From: Crateriforma spongiae | Lineage (GTDB): Bacteria > Planctomycetota > Planctomycetia > Pirellulales > Pirellulaceae | Assembly: GCF_012290005.1 (NCBI RefSeq) | Contig: NZ_JAAXMS010000004.1 | Coordinates: 62,001 to 126,000, forward strand | Length of the DNA stretch: 64,000 nt | Direction: 5' to 3' | Shown here: positions 35,950 through 46,717 of the stretch, piece after piece | How positions within the stretch are numbered: position 1 is the first letter of the stretch | Layout: every line of letters starts with the position of its first letter | Program-made: the position numbers and the translations under genes | Notes under the pieces: generated by a model | What the model saw: only the letters and a program-made list of their open reading frames with translations | The model's database searches: none | Told to the model about the DNA's origin: nothing

Positions 35950-36846
35950 ATGTCGACCGCCACCCAGAACACGTCGCTTGAAGAAGTTTTCCGCAGCGAT
36001 CTGCTGCCCGCGCTGCCCACCAGTGCGATCCGGTTGCTTCAGCTTTCCCAACGCAGCGATGCGGGACCGCCCGAATTCGCTCGGCCGATCGAAGCCGACC
36101 CGGGACTGATGGGGCAGGTCTTGAAGTTCGTCAATTCGTCATACTTCGGGTTCAGCCGCGAAATCACCAGCATCCAACAAGCGTTGACCTTGGTGGGCAC
36201 CCGAGCGATCACGAACTTTGCACTCTGGAATGCTGTGTTCAGCGTCATTCCGAACCCGAAATTCGGCCCGTTCGATCTGAAAGGCTTGTGGCAAGATTCG
36301 CTCCGCCGCGCCGTGTTCGCCCGCAAACTAGGCCGCACGTTGAAGCTGGCCAACGCGGAGGAATTGTTCGCCGGTGCGCTGTTGCAGGACATGGCGATCC
36401 CGCTGTTGTTGAAGGAATTGCCGGCGCAGTACGAAACGCTGGTCGAACGACGCGTCGCCGAAGGCCGTCGGCTGAGTGGCCTGGAGCGTGAGATGTTCGG
36501 CTGGGACCACGCCGAGGCCGCGGCAATGCTGGCCAAGCGTTGGAATCTGCCCGAAGACTTTGTCGATCTGATCGGCCAGCACACGGAACTGGACGAATTG
36601 CTCGGTGGTGGCGAATCGCGATTGCCCGCAGCTTGCGTGGCGTTGGCTTCGATGTTGCCGTCGTGCACCGACGAAGCGTGGACCGAATTCGAGCTTTTCC
36701 ACGCCGGTTTCAATCGGTTGTGCGACCTGGACCTGGATGCACTGGAGGCTTTGTTGACCGAGGTCGATGAGTCGACCGCGGAGTTCGCCCCGCTGTTGAA
36801 GCTGCCGACGCCGAAGATGACTCTGGTCGAATTCGTCTCGGCCTAG
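35950..36846 (+). CDS. HDOD-domain signalling protein
   Basis: 298 residues from ATG 35950; an upstream ATG at 35890 adds 20 residues without motifs. The HDOD pattern covers most of the chain: LLPALPTSAIRLLQLSQRSD, PIEADPGLMGQVLKFVNSSYFG, ITSIQQALTLVGTRAITNFALW (core), ELFAGALLQDMAIPLL, GWDHAEAAAMLAKRWNLP and DLIGQHTE. These are HD-superfamily relatives that lack the full HD metal site and act in signalling output and cell-cycle or motility control rather than as phosphodiesterases. No receiver or GGDEF domain is attached. It ends 24 bp before the convergent DUF1080 gene. Confidence 0.9.
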   Translation: MSTATQNTSLEEVFRSDLLPALPTSAIRLLQLSQRSDAGPPEFARPIEADPGLMGQVLKFVNSSYFGFSREITSIQQALTLVGTRAITNFALWNAVFSVIPNPKFGPFDLKGLWQDSLRRAVFARKLGRTLKLANAEELFAGALLQDMAIPLLLKELPAQYETLVERRVAEGRRLSGLEREMFGWDHAEAAAMLAKRWNLPEDFVDLIGQHTELDELLGGGESRLPAACVALASMLPSCTDEAWTEFELFHAGFNRLCDLDLDALEALLTEVDESTAEFAPLLKLPTPKMTLVEFVSA

Positions 36847-36870
36847 CCCCCATTCCGCCCCCTCGCGCGG

Positions 36871-37674
36871 TCAATTTGGCGGCACGGGAGAAGGAAAAGA
36901 GGCCTGACCCCTTATTGGTCGGATGTGGATGTCTTTGAAGCGGAGGTGGATTGTTTGGCCGGGATGGATTTGTAGGCCGATGTGGCCTTTCATGCCGACG
37001 TCGAGGCGTCGGTGATCGTCGTCGTCCAGGATGCCGTGTCCGTCCAAATCAGCGACCGCGACTCCGTTGACAAAGGATTGCACCTGAGTCCCCCGGCACA
37101 CGATCCGGATGTCGTTCCAGTGGTCGGAATCGCCCGCGTGTTGCCATGTCCAGCCCTCGGGGGCATGTTCGGGTTTGGCGTTGGCCGGACGTCCGACGTC
37201 GGGCCACAACCAGACTTTGCGGCTGCGGGTTTCGTCGTAGATGAAGCCGCTGCGCCATGGACCGGCCGGGTGTATGTCGACCTGGGGACCGTCCAGCCAG
37301 AATGCTTCGTCGTCATAGCGACTGCGGACTTGTACGCCGCTGTTGCCTTTGTTGCCGGCATATGTCTGGACTTTCAGTTTCAATTCAAAGTCGTCGTATT
37401 CTTGGTCGGTCAACAACCAGATGTAGTGATGCCGGTCGGGTGATTTACCCTCAGCCACGATCACCCCGTCTTCGACCCGCCAATAACCACGTTTGTCGTT
37501 GTCTTCGGGACGACATCGGACGTGCCATCCGGACAGCGTTTTTCCGTCGAACAGCGATTGCCAATCACCGTCGTCCGCCGACGCGGGAGTGCCGATGCCA
37601 GGGAATGCGGAATAAAACAGCAGGCCCAGCATGACGCCGGACAAGCCACGCGTGATCGGTACCGACAATGCCAC
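36871..37674 (-). CDS. Secreted DUF1080 (3-keto-disaccharide hydrolase-like) protein
   Basis: 267 residues; start GTG 37674 with a signal peptide (SGVMLGLLFYSAFPGIGTPASA). The single LamG-like jelly roll has all family landmarks: WQSLFDGKTLSGWHVR, YWRVEDGVIVAEG, DFELKLKVQTYAGNKGNSGVQVRSR (core NSGVQVRSR), DGPQVDIHPAG, HWNDIRIVCRGTQVQSFVNG and GHIGLQIHPG. DUF1080 proteins include hydrolases of 3-keto sugars and are greatly expanded in Planctomycetes. The C-terminal tail (RGQASFPSPVPPN) is encoded by the repeat at 36895-36913 and beyond, so part of it comes from a mobile-type element. Confidence 0.88.
   Translation of the reverse strand: MALSVPITRGLSGVMLGLLFYSAFPGIGTPASADDGDWQSLFDGKTLSGWHVRCRPEDNDKRGYWRVEDGVIVAEGKSPDRHHYIWLLTDQEYDDFELKLKVQTYAGNKGNSGVQVRSRYDDEAFWLDGPQVDIHPAGPWRSGFIYDETRSRKVWLWPDVGRPANAKPEHAPEGWTWQHAGDSDHWNDIRIVCRGTQVQSFVNGVAVADLDGHGILDDDDHRRLDVGMKGHIGLQIHPGQTIHLRFKDIHIRPIRGQASFPSPVPPN
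36895..36913. repeat. Gene-end repeat core inside DUF1080 3' end
   Basis: AAAAGAGGCCTGACCCCTT, essentially the same 19-mer as at 10025-10043 and the inverse of the core at 3199. On the minus strand it encodes RGQASF in the tail of the DUF1080 protein. Confidence 0.6.
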
Positions 37675-37831
37675 GAAAAAATCTCATGCGTCGAACGAAG
37701 GAAACATCATTGCGATGACGCTATTGTGACATCCCGATGGGCTGGATGAAGTGAACCAAGGCCGGGTGCGTCGATTCGTTCGTCGCCTTATCGATTCGTC
37801 CAAACGTTGTCCGAACTGACGCGATTTTCGA

Positions 37832-38437
37832 TCAGGTTGACGCTCGGGACGCAAAGAGTGCCAGCACGTCTTCGGTCACCGCGTCGATATCACGATCGGC
37901 GTCGATGACGACATTGCGAGGGCTGCTGTGGGGAAGTTGATCCAGGAACGCTTGCCGGACGGTTTCCAGGTAATCCAACCCGCGTGATTCCATGCGGTCG
38001 GCGGGTCGATCGAGTCGCCGCATCGATGCTTCGGCGGGCATGTCCAACAGGATCGTCACATCGGGGCACAGCCAATCGTTGGCGGCTTCGCCCAGTTTCC
38101 ACAGCAGATCGGGCGGAACATCACCGCCGACACTTTGATAGACCACCGTGGATAGCAAAAAACGGTCGCTGATCACCCAACGTCCGGCGTCCAGAGCGGG
38201 GCGGATGATGGTTTCCACCATTTCACATCGGCTGGCCATGAACAGCATCGCTTCGGTCCGCCGGTGCATGGTCAGATCGCTGTCCAACAGCAACGATCGC
38301 AACTTGGAACCGACGTCCGTGCTGCCGGGATCACGCACGGTCAACACGTCCTGTCCCAGCGATGTCAGGTGTTCTGCCAAGCGGGCGATCTGGGTGGATT
38401 TACCGACACCGTCGATGCCGTCAAGAGTGATGAACAT
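37832..38437 (-). CDS. tmk: Thymidylate kinase
   Basis: 201 residues from ATG 38437. P-loop GIDGVGKST at residues 7-15, DR-loop region TVRDPGSTDVGSKLRSLLL (DPGST in place of the more usual EPGGT), the dTMP-site segment VISDRFLLSTVVYQSVGG and a LID-like part RRLDRPADRMESRGLDY. It phosphorylates dTMP to dTDP for DNA synthesis. It starts 12 bp after the stop of a membrane protein gene upstream on the same strand, so the two are probably co-transcribed. Confidence 0.94.
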   Translation of the reverse strand: MFITLDGIDGVGKSTQIARLAEHLTSLGQDVLTVRDPGSTDVGSKLRSLLLDSDLTMHRRTEAMLFMASRCEMVETIIRPALDAGRWVISDRFLLSTVVYQSVGGDVPPDLLWKLGEAANDWLCPDVTILLDMPAEASMRRLDRPADRMESRGLDYLETVRQAFLDQLPHSSPRNVVIDADRDIDAVTEDVLALFASRAST

Positions 38438-38448
38438 AGGCGATGTGG

Positions 38449-39042
38449 CTAGTAACCGGCGTTTGCACCGGAGAATTGGGTGGAATAGGAATCCGCACCT
38501 CCCGTGATCGGGAAATGAGCGTAATCGATGACTTTCCAGTCACCGTTGCCGTCGTCACCGTCACCGACCTTGACGAATTTTAAGACCAATCGGCGGACGA
38601 CACGAACGTTTTGCAATGCGCCGCTGCGTTCGCTGACGTCGACTTTGACCGACAGTTCGACCTCGGCCTCCGGTGGAAAGCTGTTTTTGATCAGGTCGAC
38701 CCGGCGCAATTGATTGACTCGCGCCATGCTGAAGCGATACCGCGACAATTCATCGGCGGCGCGGCGCCGTAGCGACTCGCTGCGAAGGTAAGACACGGCG
38801 GTGTCGACGTCATTGTTCTCCACCGCCTCGGCGACTTCGTAAACGATTTGTTCGATCCGTTCACGGTCGGTGACCAAGACGTCGGCCAGGTAGCCGGCCG
38901 CCGGTATCAAGCAGGCACCAATGATGGCGGCAATCAATACGTCACGGCGTCCGGTCTTCAGCCAGGCGGCGACGCAAGCGGCGACGATGATGCCCAGCAT
39001 CGCCATCGTCATCAAAGGGCGTTCGGCAAGCGTTTGATACAT
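38449..39042 (-). CDS. Membrane protein of unknown function upstream of tmk
   Basis: 197 residues from ATG 39042. Two hydrophobic helices (LMTMAMLGIIVAACVAAWL and VLIAAIIGACLIPAAGYLADVLV) are followed by a soluble part of about 140 residues (IVYEVAEAVENNDVDTAVSYLRSES, VDLIKNSFPPEAEVELSVKVDV, GDWKVIDYAHFPI). The repeated strand pattern and DVDTAVSYL resemble the NTF2/DUF4440-like cone fold, but I cannot assign it. Only 11-12 bp separate it from tmk, so it is likely in the same transcript. The 176-bp repeat array starts 71 bp upstream of its start. Confidence 0.7.
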   Translation of the reverse strand: MYQTLAERPLMTMAMLGIIVAACVAAWLKTGRRDVLIAAIIGACLIPAAGYLADVLVTDRERIEQIVYEVAEAVENNDVDTAVSYLRSESLRRRAADELSRYRFSMARVNQLRRVDLIKNSFPPEAEVELSVKVDVSERSGALQNVRVVRRLVLKFVKVGDGDDGNGDWKVIDYAHFPITGGADSYSTQFSGANAGY

Positions 39043-39112
39043 CGGCAGTCGACGCGGGAAAAGAGAAGCGTTCAGACATCAGGTGCCTGTATCGTAACGG
39101 ATCGCCCATCGT

Positions 39113-39911
39113 CGCCTTTCGCTCCGCGAAAGTCGCGTTCGGAAACACCCTCCCCGGAATCTCGTTCCTCGATTCCGACCCTCCCGCAAAAGCGGGAGGG
39201 TGAAGTGCAGATGTTGGCCGAACATGCCAGCGTCGGGTGCATTGCCGAAACGGCGGTACCCGCGGCTAGCGCCTTGCGGCTCACAAAGTCGCCTTTCGCT
39301 CCGCGAAAGTCGCGTCCGGAAACACCCTCCCCGGAATCTCGTTCCTCGATTCCGACCCTCCCGCGAGGCAGGAGGGTGAAGTGCAGGTGTTGGCCGAACA
39401 TGCCAGCGTCGGGTGCATTGCCGAAACCGCGGAACCCGCGGCTAGCGCCTTGCGGCTCACAAAGTCGGCTTTCGCTCTGCGAAAGTAGTGTTCGGAAACA
39501 CCCTCCCCGGAATCTCGTTCCTCGATTCCGACCCTCCCGCGAGGCGGGAGGGTGAAGTGCAGGTGTTGGCCGAACATGCCAGCGTCGGGTGCATTGCCGA
39601 TACAGCGGTACCCGCGGCTAGCGCCTTGCGGCTCACAAAGTCGCCTTTCGCTCCGCGAAAGTCGCGTCCGGAAACACCCTCCCCGGAATCTCGTTCCTCG
39701 ATTCCGACCCTCCCGCGAGGCGGGAGGGTGAAGTGCAGATGTTGGCCGAACATGCCAGCGTCGGGTGCATTGCCGAAACAGCGGTACCCGCGGCTAGCGC
39801 CTTGCGGCTCACAAAGTCGCCTTTCGCTCCGCGAAAGTCGCGTCCGGGGCACCCTCCCCGGAATCTCGTTCCTCGATTCCGACCCTCCCGCGAGGCGGGA
39901 GGGTGAAGTGC
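39113..39911. repeat. Tandem array of a 176-bp repeat (four units plus a partial fifth)
   Basis: Units begin CGCCTTTCGCTCCGCGAAAG at 39113, 39290, 39466, 39642 and 39818 (spacings 177, 176, 176, 176). Each holds a hairpin CTTTCG..CGAAAG, a hairpin CGGAATC-N9-GATTCCG, a hairpin ACCCTCCCGC..GCGGGAGGGT, and ends with CCGCGGCTAGCGCCTTGCGG. The units are nearly identical to each other. The array lies between the eno stop (39944, minus) and a membrane protein gene. Confidence 0.96.
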
Positions 39912-39943
39912 ACCGCTTGGCCGAGCGGCTTAGGTCAGTGGCC

Positions 39944-41494
<1,551 letters not shown>

Positions 41495-41520
41495 TCACAC
41501 GCAGTTAGGGAATCCAATCG

Positions 41521-42147
41521 ATGTTTACCGGGATCGTCGAATCGCTGGGCCGCATTGCAAAAATCACCGACCAGCCGCCAGGGAAACTGTTTTCGATCGA
41601 CGCCGGTGAATTGGCCAAAGGGGCGGCGATCGGCGATAGCGTCGCGATCAATGGTTGTTGTTTGACCGTTGTCGCCATCGACGGTGGCGTGCTGGGATTC
41701 GAGGCAGGCGAAGAAACCCTGTCGCGAACCAACCTGGGCACCCAGGAAGTCGGCAGCCGAGTCAACCTGGAACGCGCCCTGGCGGTCGGTGATCGCTTGG
41801 GAGGACACTATGTCACAGGTCACGTGGACGAATTGGGCACGTTGCTGGATCGTCGCGAAGACCCGCCGTGGGCTTTTTTAAGATTCGGCGTGTCGAAAAA
41901 ACTGTCCTCGCAAATCGCCGACAAAGGCAGCATCGCGATCGACGGCGTCAGCCTAACCGTGGTCGACGCGGACCCCGATTCGTTCACCGTCGCACTGATC
42001 CCACACACTCTGGAAGTCACCACGTTGGGCTTTCGAAACGTGGGCGACAAAGTGAACTTGGAAAGCGACGTGTTGGCCAAGTACGTCCAACGCAGTCTGA
42101 TCACCGGCGTCAAAGGTCCCGATGTCCCCGGCGAATCATCCGATTGA
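41521..42147 (+). CDS. ribE: Riboflavin synthase alpha subunit
   Basis: 208 residues from ATG 41521. Two tandem lumazine-binding barrels: first MFTGIVESLGRIAKI ... DSVAINGCCLTVVAI ... ETLSRTNLG, second GGHYVTGHVDELGTLLDR ... GSIAIDGVSLTVVDAD ... PHTLEVTTLGF. The internal duplication and the N-terminal MFTGIV are diagnostic. It dismutates two 6,7-dimethyl-8-ribityllumazine molecules to riboflavin. It lies 57 bp before rsmA on the same strand, and its start is divergent from eno. No other rib genes are in the window. Confidence 0.96.
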   Translation: MFTGIVESLGRIAKITDQPPGKLFSIDAGELAKGAAIGDSVAINGCCLTVVAIDGGVLGFEAGEETLSRTNLGTQEVGSRVNLERALAVGDRLGGHYVTGHVDELGTLLDRREDPPWAFLRFGVSKKLSSQIADKGSIAIDGVSLTVVDADPDSFTVALIPHTLEVTTLGFRNVGDKVNLESDVLAKYVQRSLITGVKGPDVPGESSD

Positions 42148-42204
42148 TCGACGGACCAACGAAAAAGCGTCTGCGAAACCCCTTCAAACCCCGGAACGAA
42201 TTTC

Positions 42205-43128
42205 TTGTCCGAACCGTCGCGTCAAACCGCCACCTATCTGTCACGCCGTCTGACCGCGGCCGGCTTGAAACCGCTGAGCCGTTTCGGCCAGAACTTCTTG
42301 ATCGATTTGAACTTGGTCGACCTGATCGCCAATTCGGCCGAATTGACCAAGGATGACGTGGCGCTGGAAATCGGCACCGGCGTGGGATCGCTGACCCAGC
42401 GACTTGCCGACCGTGCCGGTGCGGTGTTGTCGGTGGAGATCGACAATCACTTGTTCGAACTGGCCGGCGAAGAATTGGCGGATCGGACAAACGTCAAACT
42501 GATCCATGGCGACGCGCTGAAGAACAAGAACACGCTGCGCGACGAAATCATGTTGAACGTCCGCCAAGCGATGTCACAGCTGGGCGAAAATGCGCGGTTC
42601 ATGCTGGTCGCCAACCTGCCGTACAACGTGGCGACGCCGATCATCAGCAACCTGATGTTGGAAACGCCGCCGCCGGATCGGATCGTCGTGACGATTCAAA
42701 AAGAATTGGCCGATCGCATCATGGCGGTGCCGTCGACCAAGGATTACGGCGCGCTGTCGGTGTGGTTGCAAGCGATCAGTGATCCGACGTTGGTGCGTGT
42801 GCTGTCGCCCAAGGTGTTCTGGCCGCGCCCCAAAGTCCACTCGGCAATCTTGCGGTTGGACTTGGATCGAGATCGCTACGAAAGCTTCGAAGACCTGCGA
42901 TACTTTCACGACACCACGCGAGCGTTGTTCTTCCATCGCCGCAAGTTTTTGCGCAGCGTCGTCGTCAGCGCGATGAAAGGCCGGCTGGAAAAGGCGGACG
43001 TCGACCAAGTGTTGGCCGATCTGGGCCACGACGAAACGGCACGTGCCGAAGCGATGGCCGTGCCCGAGATCGTGCGGCTGGTCGAAGCGATCCGCGTTGC
43101 CGAAGACGCCAAGTCAGAAAACGTTTGA
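42205..43128 (+). CDS. rsmA: 16S rRNA dimethyladenosine transferase RsmA (KsgA)
   Basis: 307 residues; start TTG 42205 with GGAA upstream. SAM-binding and catalytic motifs: [36 protein letters not shown] (motif I), [20 protein letters not shown], and the catalytic [15 protein letters not shown] (motif IV NLPY). The C-terminal part has [10 protein letters not shown] and [14 protein letters not shown]. It dimethylates two adjacent adenines in the 3' terminal hairpin of 16S rRNA, a late step of small-subunit maturation. Loss gives kasugamycin resistance in known bacteria. Convergent with mfd. Confidence 0.95.
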   Translation: MSEPSRQTATYLSRRLTAAGLKPLSRFGQNFLIDLNLVDLIANSAELTKDDVALEIGTGVGSLTQRLADRAGAVLSVEIDNHLFELAGEELADRTNVKLIHGDALKNKNTLRDEIMLNVRQAMSQLGENARFMLVANLPYNVATPIISNLMLETPPPDRIVVTIQKELADRIMAVPSTKDYGALSVWLQAISDPTLVRVLSPKVFWPRPKVHSAILRLDLDRDRYESFEDLRYFHDTTRALFFHRRKFLRSVVVSAMKGRLEKADVDQVLADLGHDETARAEAMAVPEIVRLVEAIRVAEDAKSENV

Positions 43129-43175
43129 GCGTCTGGTGACGCATCGCCAAGTTGTCCGCGATATGGCGTCGGCGT

Positions 43176-46100
43176 CTATCCGTTGAACAACACCGCGCGG
43201 GCCAGTTGCAGCCACGCTTTTCCCGACCGATCGCTCATGTCGAAATCTTTGGTCGGGATGTACGCCTTGCGTTGATCGACAATGCGAACCGGGACGGGCG
43301 AACGTTCGGCCAATTGTTCAACTTGTCGGCGGTTTCCATAGTGCAAAACGATGAAGCGTGCGTCACTGGTCACCGAATGGATTTGCCACGCGGCGGCGTC
43401 CAGACGTAGTTCGACCAGCTGTAACATCCGCTCGGCGGGCTGAGGGATCGGTCCGAACCGGTCGACCAATTCTTCTTTGATTTCGTTGATTTTCGCGACG
43501 TTGTCGATCTTGGCCATGCGGCGGTACAAGTCGATCTTGTGACGCAGATCGGGCACGTATTCATCGGGCAAATACGCTTCGACCGGCAAATCAATGTCCA
43601 CGTCGGCCGACAACTTCGGCGGCAACTTTTGGGCTTGCCGAACGGCGTCTTCCAACAGGTGGCAATACAGTTCGTAACCCACCGCGGCGATGTGACCGCT
43701 TTGTTGGCTGCCCAGCAGATTGCCGGCGCCGCGGATTTCCAAGTCTCGCATCGCGATGGCGAACCCGGCGCCCATTTGGCTGTAATCTTCGATCGCCCGC
43801 AGACGTTTGCTGGCTTCGGGGCTGAGGTGTTTCCGGCGGCTGACCAACAGGTAACAGTACGCTTGGTGTTTGTATCGCCCGACGCGACCACGCAATTGGT
43901 GCAGATCGCTCAGCCCATACTTGTCGCCTTCGTCAATGAACATCGTGTTGGCATTGGCGATGTCGATCCCGCTTTCAACGATCGTGGTGGCCAGCAACAA
44001 GTCGAACTTGTGATCGATAAAGTCGATCATCACTTGTTCCAATTCGCCTTCGCCCATCTGACCGTGGCCGATCCCGATGCGAAGCTCCGGTACAATGTCG
44101 CGCAACCGGTCGGCCAGCTCGTGCATGTCGCCGATGCGGTTGTGAACGAAGAACATTTGGCCGCCGCGGTTCAGTTCGCGAACCATCGCGCTGCGGACCA
44201 TCTTGTCGTCCCAGCGGGTGACCTTCGTTTCAACACTCATCCGTTCGGCCGGCGGCGTTTCCAAGTTGCTGATGTCTCGCACACCGACCAGTGCCATGTG
44301 CAACGTCCGCGGGATCGGGGTGGCGGACAAAGTCAGTACGTCGACGTTGTTGCGGTGATTTTTCAGACGTTCTTTGACTTCGACGCCGAAACGTTGCTCT
44401 TCGTCAACGATCACCAGCCCCAAGTTGGCAAAGCGGACGTCTTTGCCCGCGATGCGGTGGGTGCCCACGATGATGTCGGCTTCACCGCTGGCGATCCGCT
44501 TGACCGTCGCGCGGGTGTCGGCGGGCGAAACGAACCGCGACAGCTTGGCAATTTCAATCGGAAACTCCGCCATCCGCTCGCGGAAGGTGTTGTAGTGCTG
44601 TTCGGCCAGCACGGTGGTCGGCACCAACACGGCGACTTGGTATCCCGACGTGACGGCCTTGAATGCCGCTCGCATCGCGACTTCCGTTTTGCCAAAGCCG
44701 ACGTCGCCACAGATCAGGCGGTCCATCGGCCGGGCGCTTTCCATGTCGTCCTTGATCGCTTCGATCGCGGCCAACTGGTCGGGCGTTTCGGTGTAAGGAA
44801 AGCTGGCGTCGAATTGTTGTTGCCAGGTGTTGTCGGGGGCGAAACTGATCCCGCGGCGGGCCTGACGCTGGGCCTGCATCTCGATCAGCTCGGCGGCCAT
44901 GTCGGTGACCGCCGATTCGGCAGCCTTGCGATGGTTCGCCCAGGCTTGGCCGCCGATTTTGGCCAGCCGTGGTCGGGTCTTCGATCCGCCGATGTATTTT
45001 TGGACCAGACCGATCCGTGACGCCGGCACGTAGATCTTTGTCCCGCCGTCGTATTCGATGGTCAGGTGTTCGACGTGCTGGCCGTTCTTTTCGATCTGTC
45101 GCAGCCCGCGATACAGACCGATCCCGTGGGACAGGTGCACGACTAGATCGCCGACTTGCAGTTGCAAGAAATTCTGGATCGGCTTGCCACGTGCCCGCGT
45201 CTTGCCACGACGCACGGGGCTGCGGTGAAACAGTTCGGCGCCGGTCAGCACCAACGCGCCGGCCGACGGTAACCGAAAGCCGCCGGACAGATCCGCCACC
45301 GTCATGTGCAACCGGCCTTCGGCGGCGGCGCGAGTGGGCTGTAGCAATTCCGTCAGCCGTTGTCCGTCGGCGGGCGTGTCACCGACGACGATCACGTGAT
45401 GATCCGCTGCGATCGTGTCGACCTTCTTTTGGGTTTCCGAAAGCTCGCTGGCAAAGCTGTCGGCCGATGCGGTGTCCAGTGACACCAGATCATCGCCGGT
45501 CGCTTCGGGGAAATCGTCGGCCGTGACCACACGGTGGCTGGTCATCGACGCGATCAGATCATCCATCGTCACGAACCGTGACGGATCGACCACACGCCGC
45601 AGCAGTGCGTCGGCCGATGACGCGCATCCTTGTGGATCGACGACCACAACCACGGTGTCGGTGGGCAAGTAATCGCTGATCGGGCCCTGTTGTTCGGGCG
45701 GCATCGCGGGCGTTTCGTCCAGCGGGTCAGCCGTTGATGCACCGATCGCGGCCAGTTCGATTTCGGTGACCGATTCGATGCTTCGCTGGCTGGACAGATC
45801 AAACGTGCGGATGGATTCGATTTCGTCACCGAACCATTCCACACGAATCGGCAACGGCTGGTCGGGCGAATAGATGTCCAGCAAGCCGCCGCGGGTGGCA
45901 AATTCGCCGGGGAACTGGACCGCGGTGGTGCCGGCAAAGCCCGCTTCGGCCAGCCAAGCCCGCACGTCCTCCGGTGCAAGCGTCTGTCCGACTTTTAGTG
46001 TGCGAGTGCTGTCGGCCAGTTTTTGTGGCGTCGGAACTTTCTGGATCGCCGCGCCGATGAACGCGGTGACCAGCAACGGTTCTGGCGAATCGGCGTCCCG

Positions 46101-46532
46101 CGAACGAAGACGCTGCAGGACCTGCAGCCGATCGGCAAAGTCGACGTCGCGGATCGTCGCACCGCTGCCGTCGCCGGCCGACAGCGGCAGCGCGACCGCA
46201 TCGGTCAGTCCGAATGACCGGGCGTCGGTGGCCACGATTTCGGCGTCGGCCGCTTGGGGCAGCAGCATCAGGATGTGAGGCGTGCTGCGGGCGATCGCCG
46301 CGGCCAGCAACGCGCGGATGCCGCCCCAAACGCCGCCGAAGCCCAGCGGCTGGTCCGGTTTCAGCCCGCGCATGCGCGCGCTGACGCCCGCCGCGTCGTC
46401 GATCAACGCGGGCAGGTCGGACAGTTGGCGGATGGTCACCGGCTTGCGACGGCTGGTGGATTTTCCGCGGCGGCTGGTTTTCTTTGCTGCGGTCAAACGA
46501 TCGCGTCGCTTGAGCAGGGGACGGAAAGGCAC
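43176..46532 (-). CDS. mfd: Transcription-repair coupling factor Mfd
   Basis: About 1118 residues; the start is uncertain (GTG 46532 used, the frame is open to 46652, and a TTG near 46496 is possible). The N-terminal UvrB-like module is seen (TRGGLLDIYSPDQPLPIRVEWFGDEIESIRTFD in outline, core RVEWFGDEIESIR). The RNA-polymerase interaction domain is near 455 (LQVGDLVVHLSHGIGLYRGL). The translocase domains have GDVGFGKTEVAMRAA (Walker A, about 608), VDEEQRFGVEVKE (DEEQ box), LTLSATPIPRTLHMAL, the HQLRGRVGRYKHQAYC motif VI, and a C-terminal TRCF domain. It removes stalled RNA polymerase and recruits UvrA. Divergent from the Gfo/Idh/MocA gene. Confidence 0.94.
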   Translation of the reverse strand: MPFRPLLKRRDRLTAAKKTSRRGKSTSRRKPVTIRQLSDLPALIDDAAGVSARMRGLKPDQPLGFGGVWGGIRALLAAAIARSTPHILMLLPQAADAEIVATDARSFGLTDAVALPLSAGDGSGATIRDVDFADRLQVLQRLRSRDADSPEPLLVTAFIGAAIQKVPTPQKLADSTRTLKVGQTLAPEDVRAWLAEAGFAGTTAVQFPGEFATRGGLLDIYSPDQPLPIRVEWFGDEIESIRTFDLSSQRSIESVTEIELAAIGASTADPLDETPAMPPEQQGPISDYLPTDTVVVVVDPQGCASSADALLRRVVDPSRFVTMDDLIASMTSHRVVTADDFPEATGDDLVSLDTASADSFASELSETQKKVDTIAADHHVIVVGDTPADGQRLTELLQPTRAAAEGRLHMTVADLSGGFRLPSAGALVLTGAELFHRSPVRRGKTRARGKPIQNFLQLQVGDLVVHLSHGIGLYRGLRQIEKNGQHVEHLTIEYDGGTKIYVPASRIGLVQKYIGGSKTRPRLAKIGGQAWANHRKAAESAVTDMAAELIEMQAQRQARRGISFAPDNTWQQQFDASFPYTETPDQLAAIEAIKDDMESARPMDRLICGDVGFGKTEVAMRAAFKAVTSGYQVAVLVPTTVLAEQHYNTFRERMAEFPIEIAKLSRFVSPADTRATVKRIASGEADIIVGTHRIAGKDVRFANLGLVIVDEEQRFGVEVKERLKNHRNNVDVLTLSATPIPRTLHMALVGVRDISNLETPPAERMSVETKVTRWDDKMVRSAMVRELNRGGQMFFVHNRIGDMHELADRLRDIVPELRIGIGHGQMGEGELEQVMIDFIDHKFDLLLATTIVESGIDIANANTMFIDEGDKYGLSDLHQLRGRVGRYKHQAYCYLLVSRRKHLSPEASKRLRAIEDYSQMGAGFAIAMRDLEIRGAGNLLGSQQSGHIAAVGYELYCHLLEDAVRQAQKLPPKLSADVDIDLPVEAYLPDEYVPDLRHKIDLYRRMAKIDNVAKINEIKEELVDRFGPIPQPAERMLQLVELRLDAAAWQIHSVTSDARFIVLHYGNRRQVEQLAERSPVPVRIVDQRKAYIPTKDFDMSDRSGKAWLQLARAVLFNG

Positions 46533-46717
46533 GCACTGGGTGTCGTGCGGGACAAAAAAAAGTATCGTGTGCGGGCAAGATGTGACACCCGAAAGATGCG
46601 GCTTCGTTGAAATCGGCCCCCTGGTCGACGGTCGGCGACCGCACATCGGCACCCCGCGATGTGGTGTCGCAATTCTTCCCCATCCCCTTGGTCCCCAATG
46701 AACTGCCTGCCCAAAAC

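Noticed and set aside
43539-45020. 493-codon open frame opposite mfd
   Set aside because: Antisense to the Mfd helicase domains, rich in His/Val/Gln with no recognisable domain.
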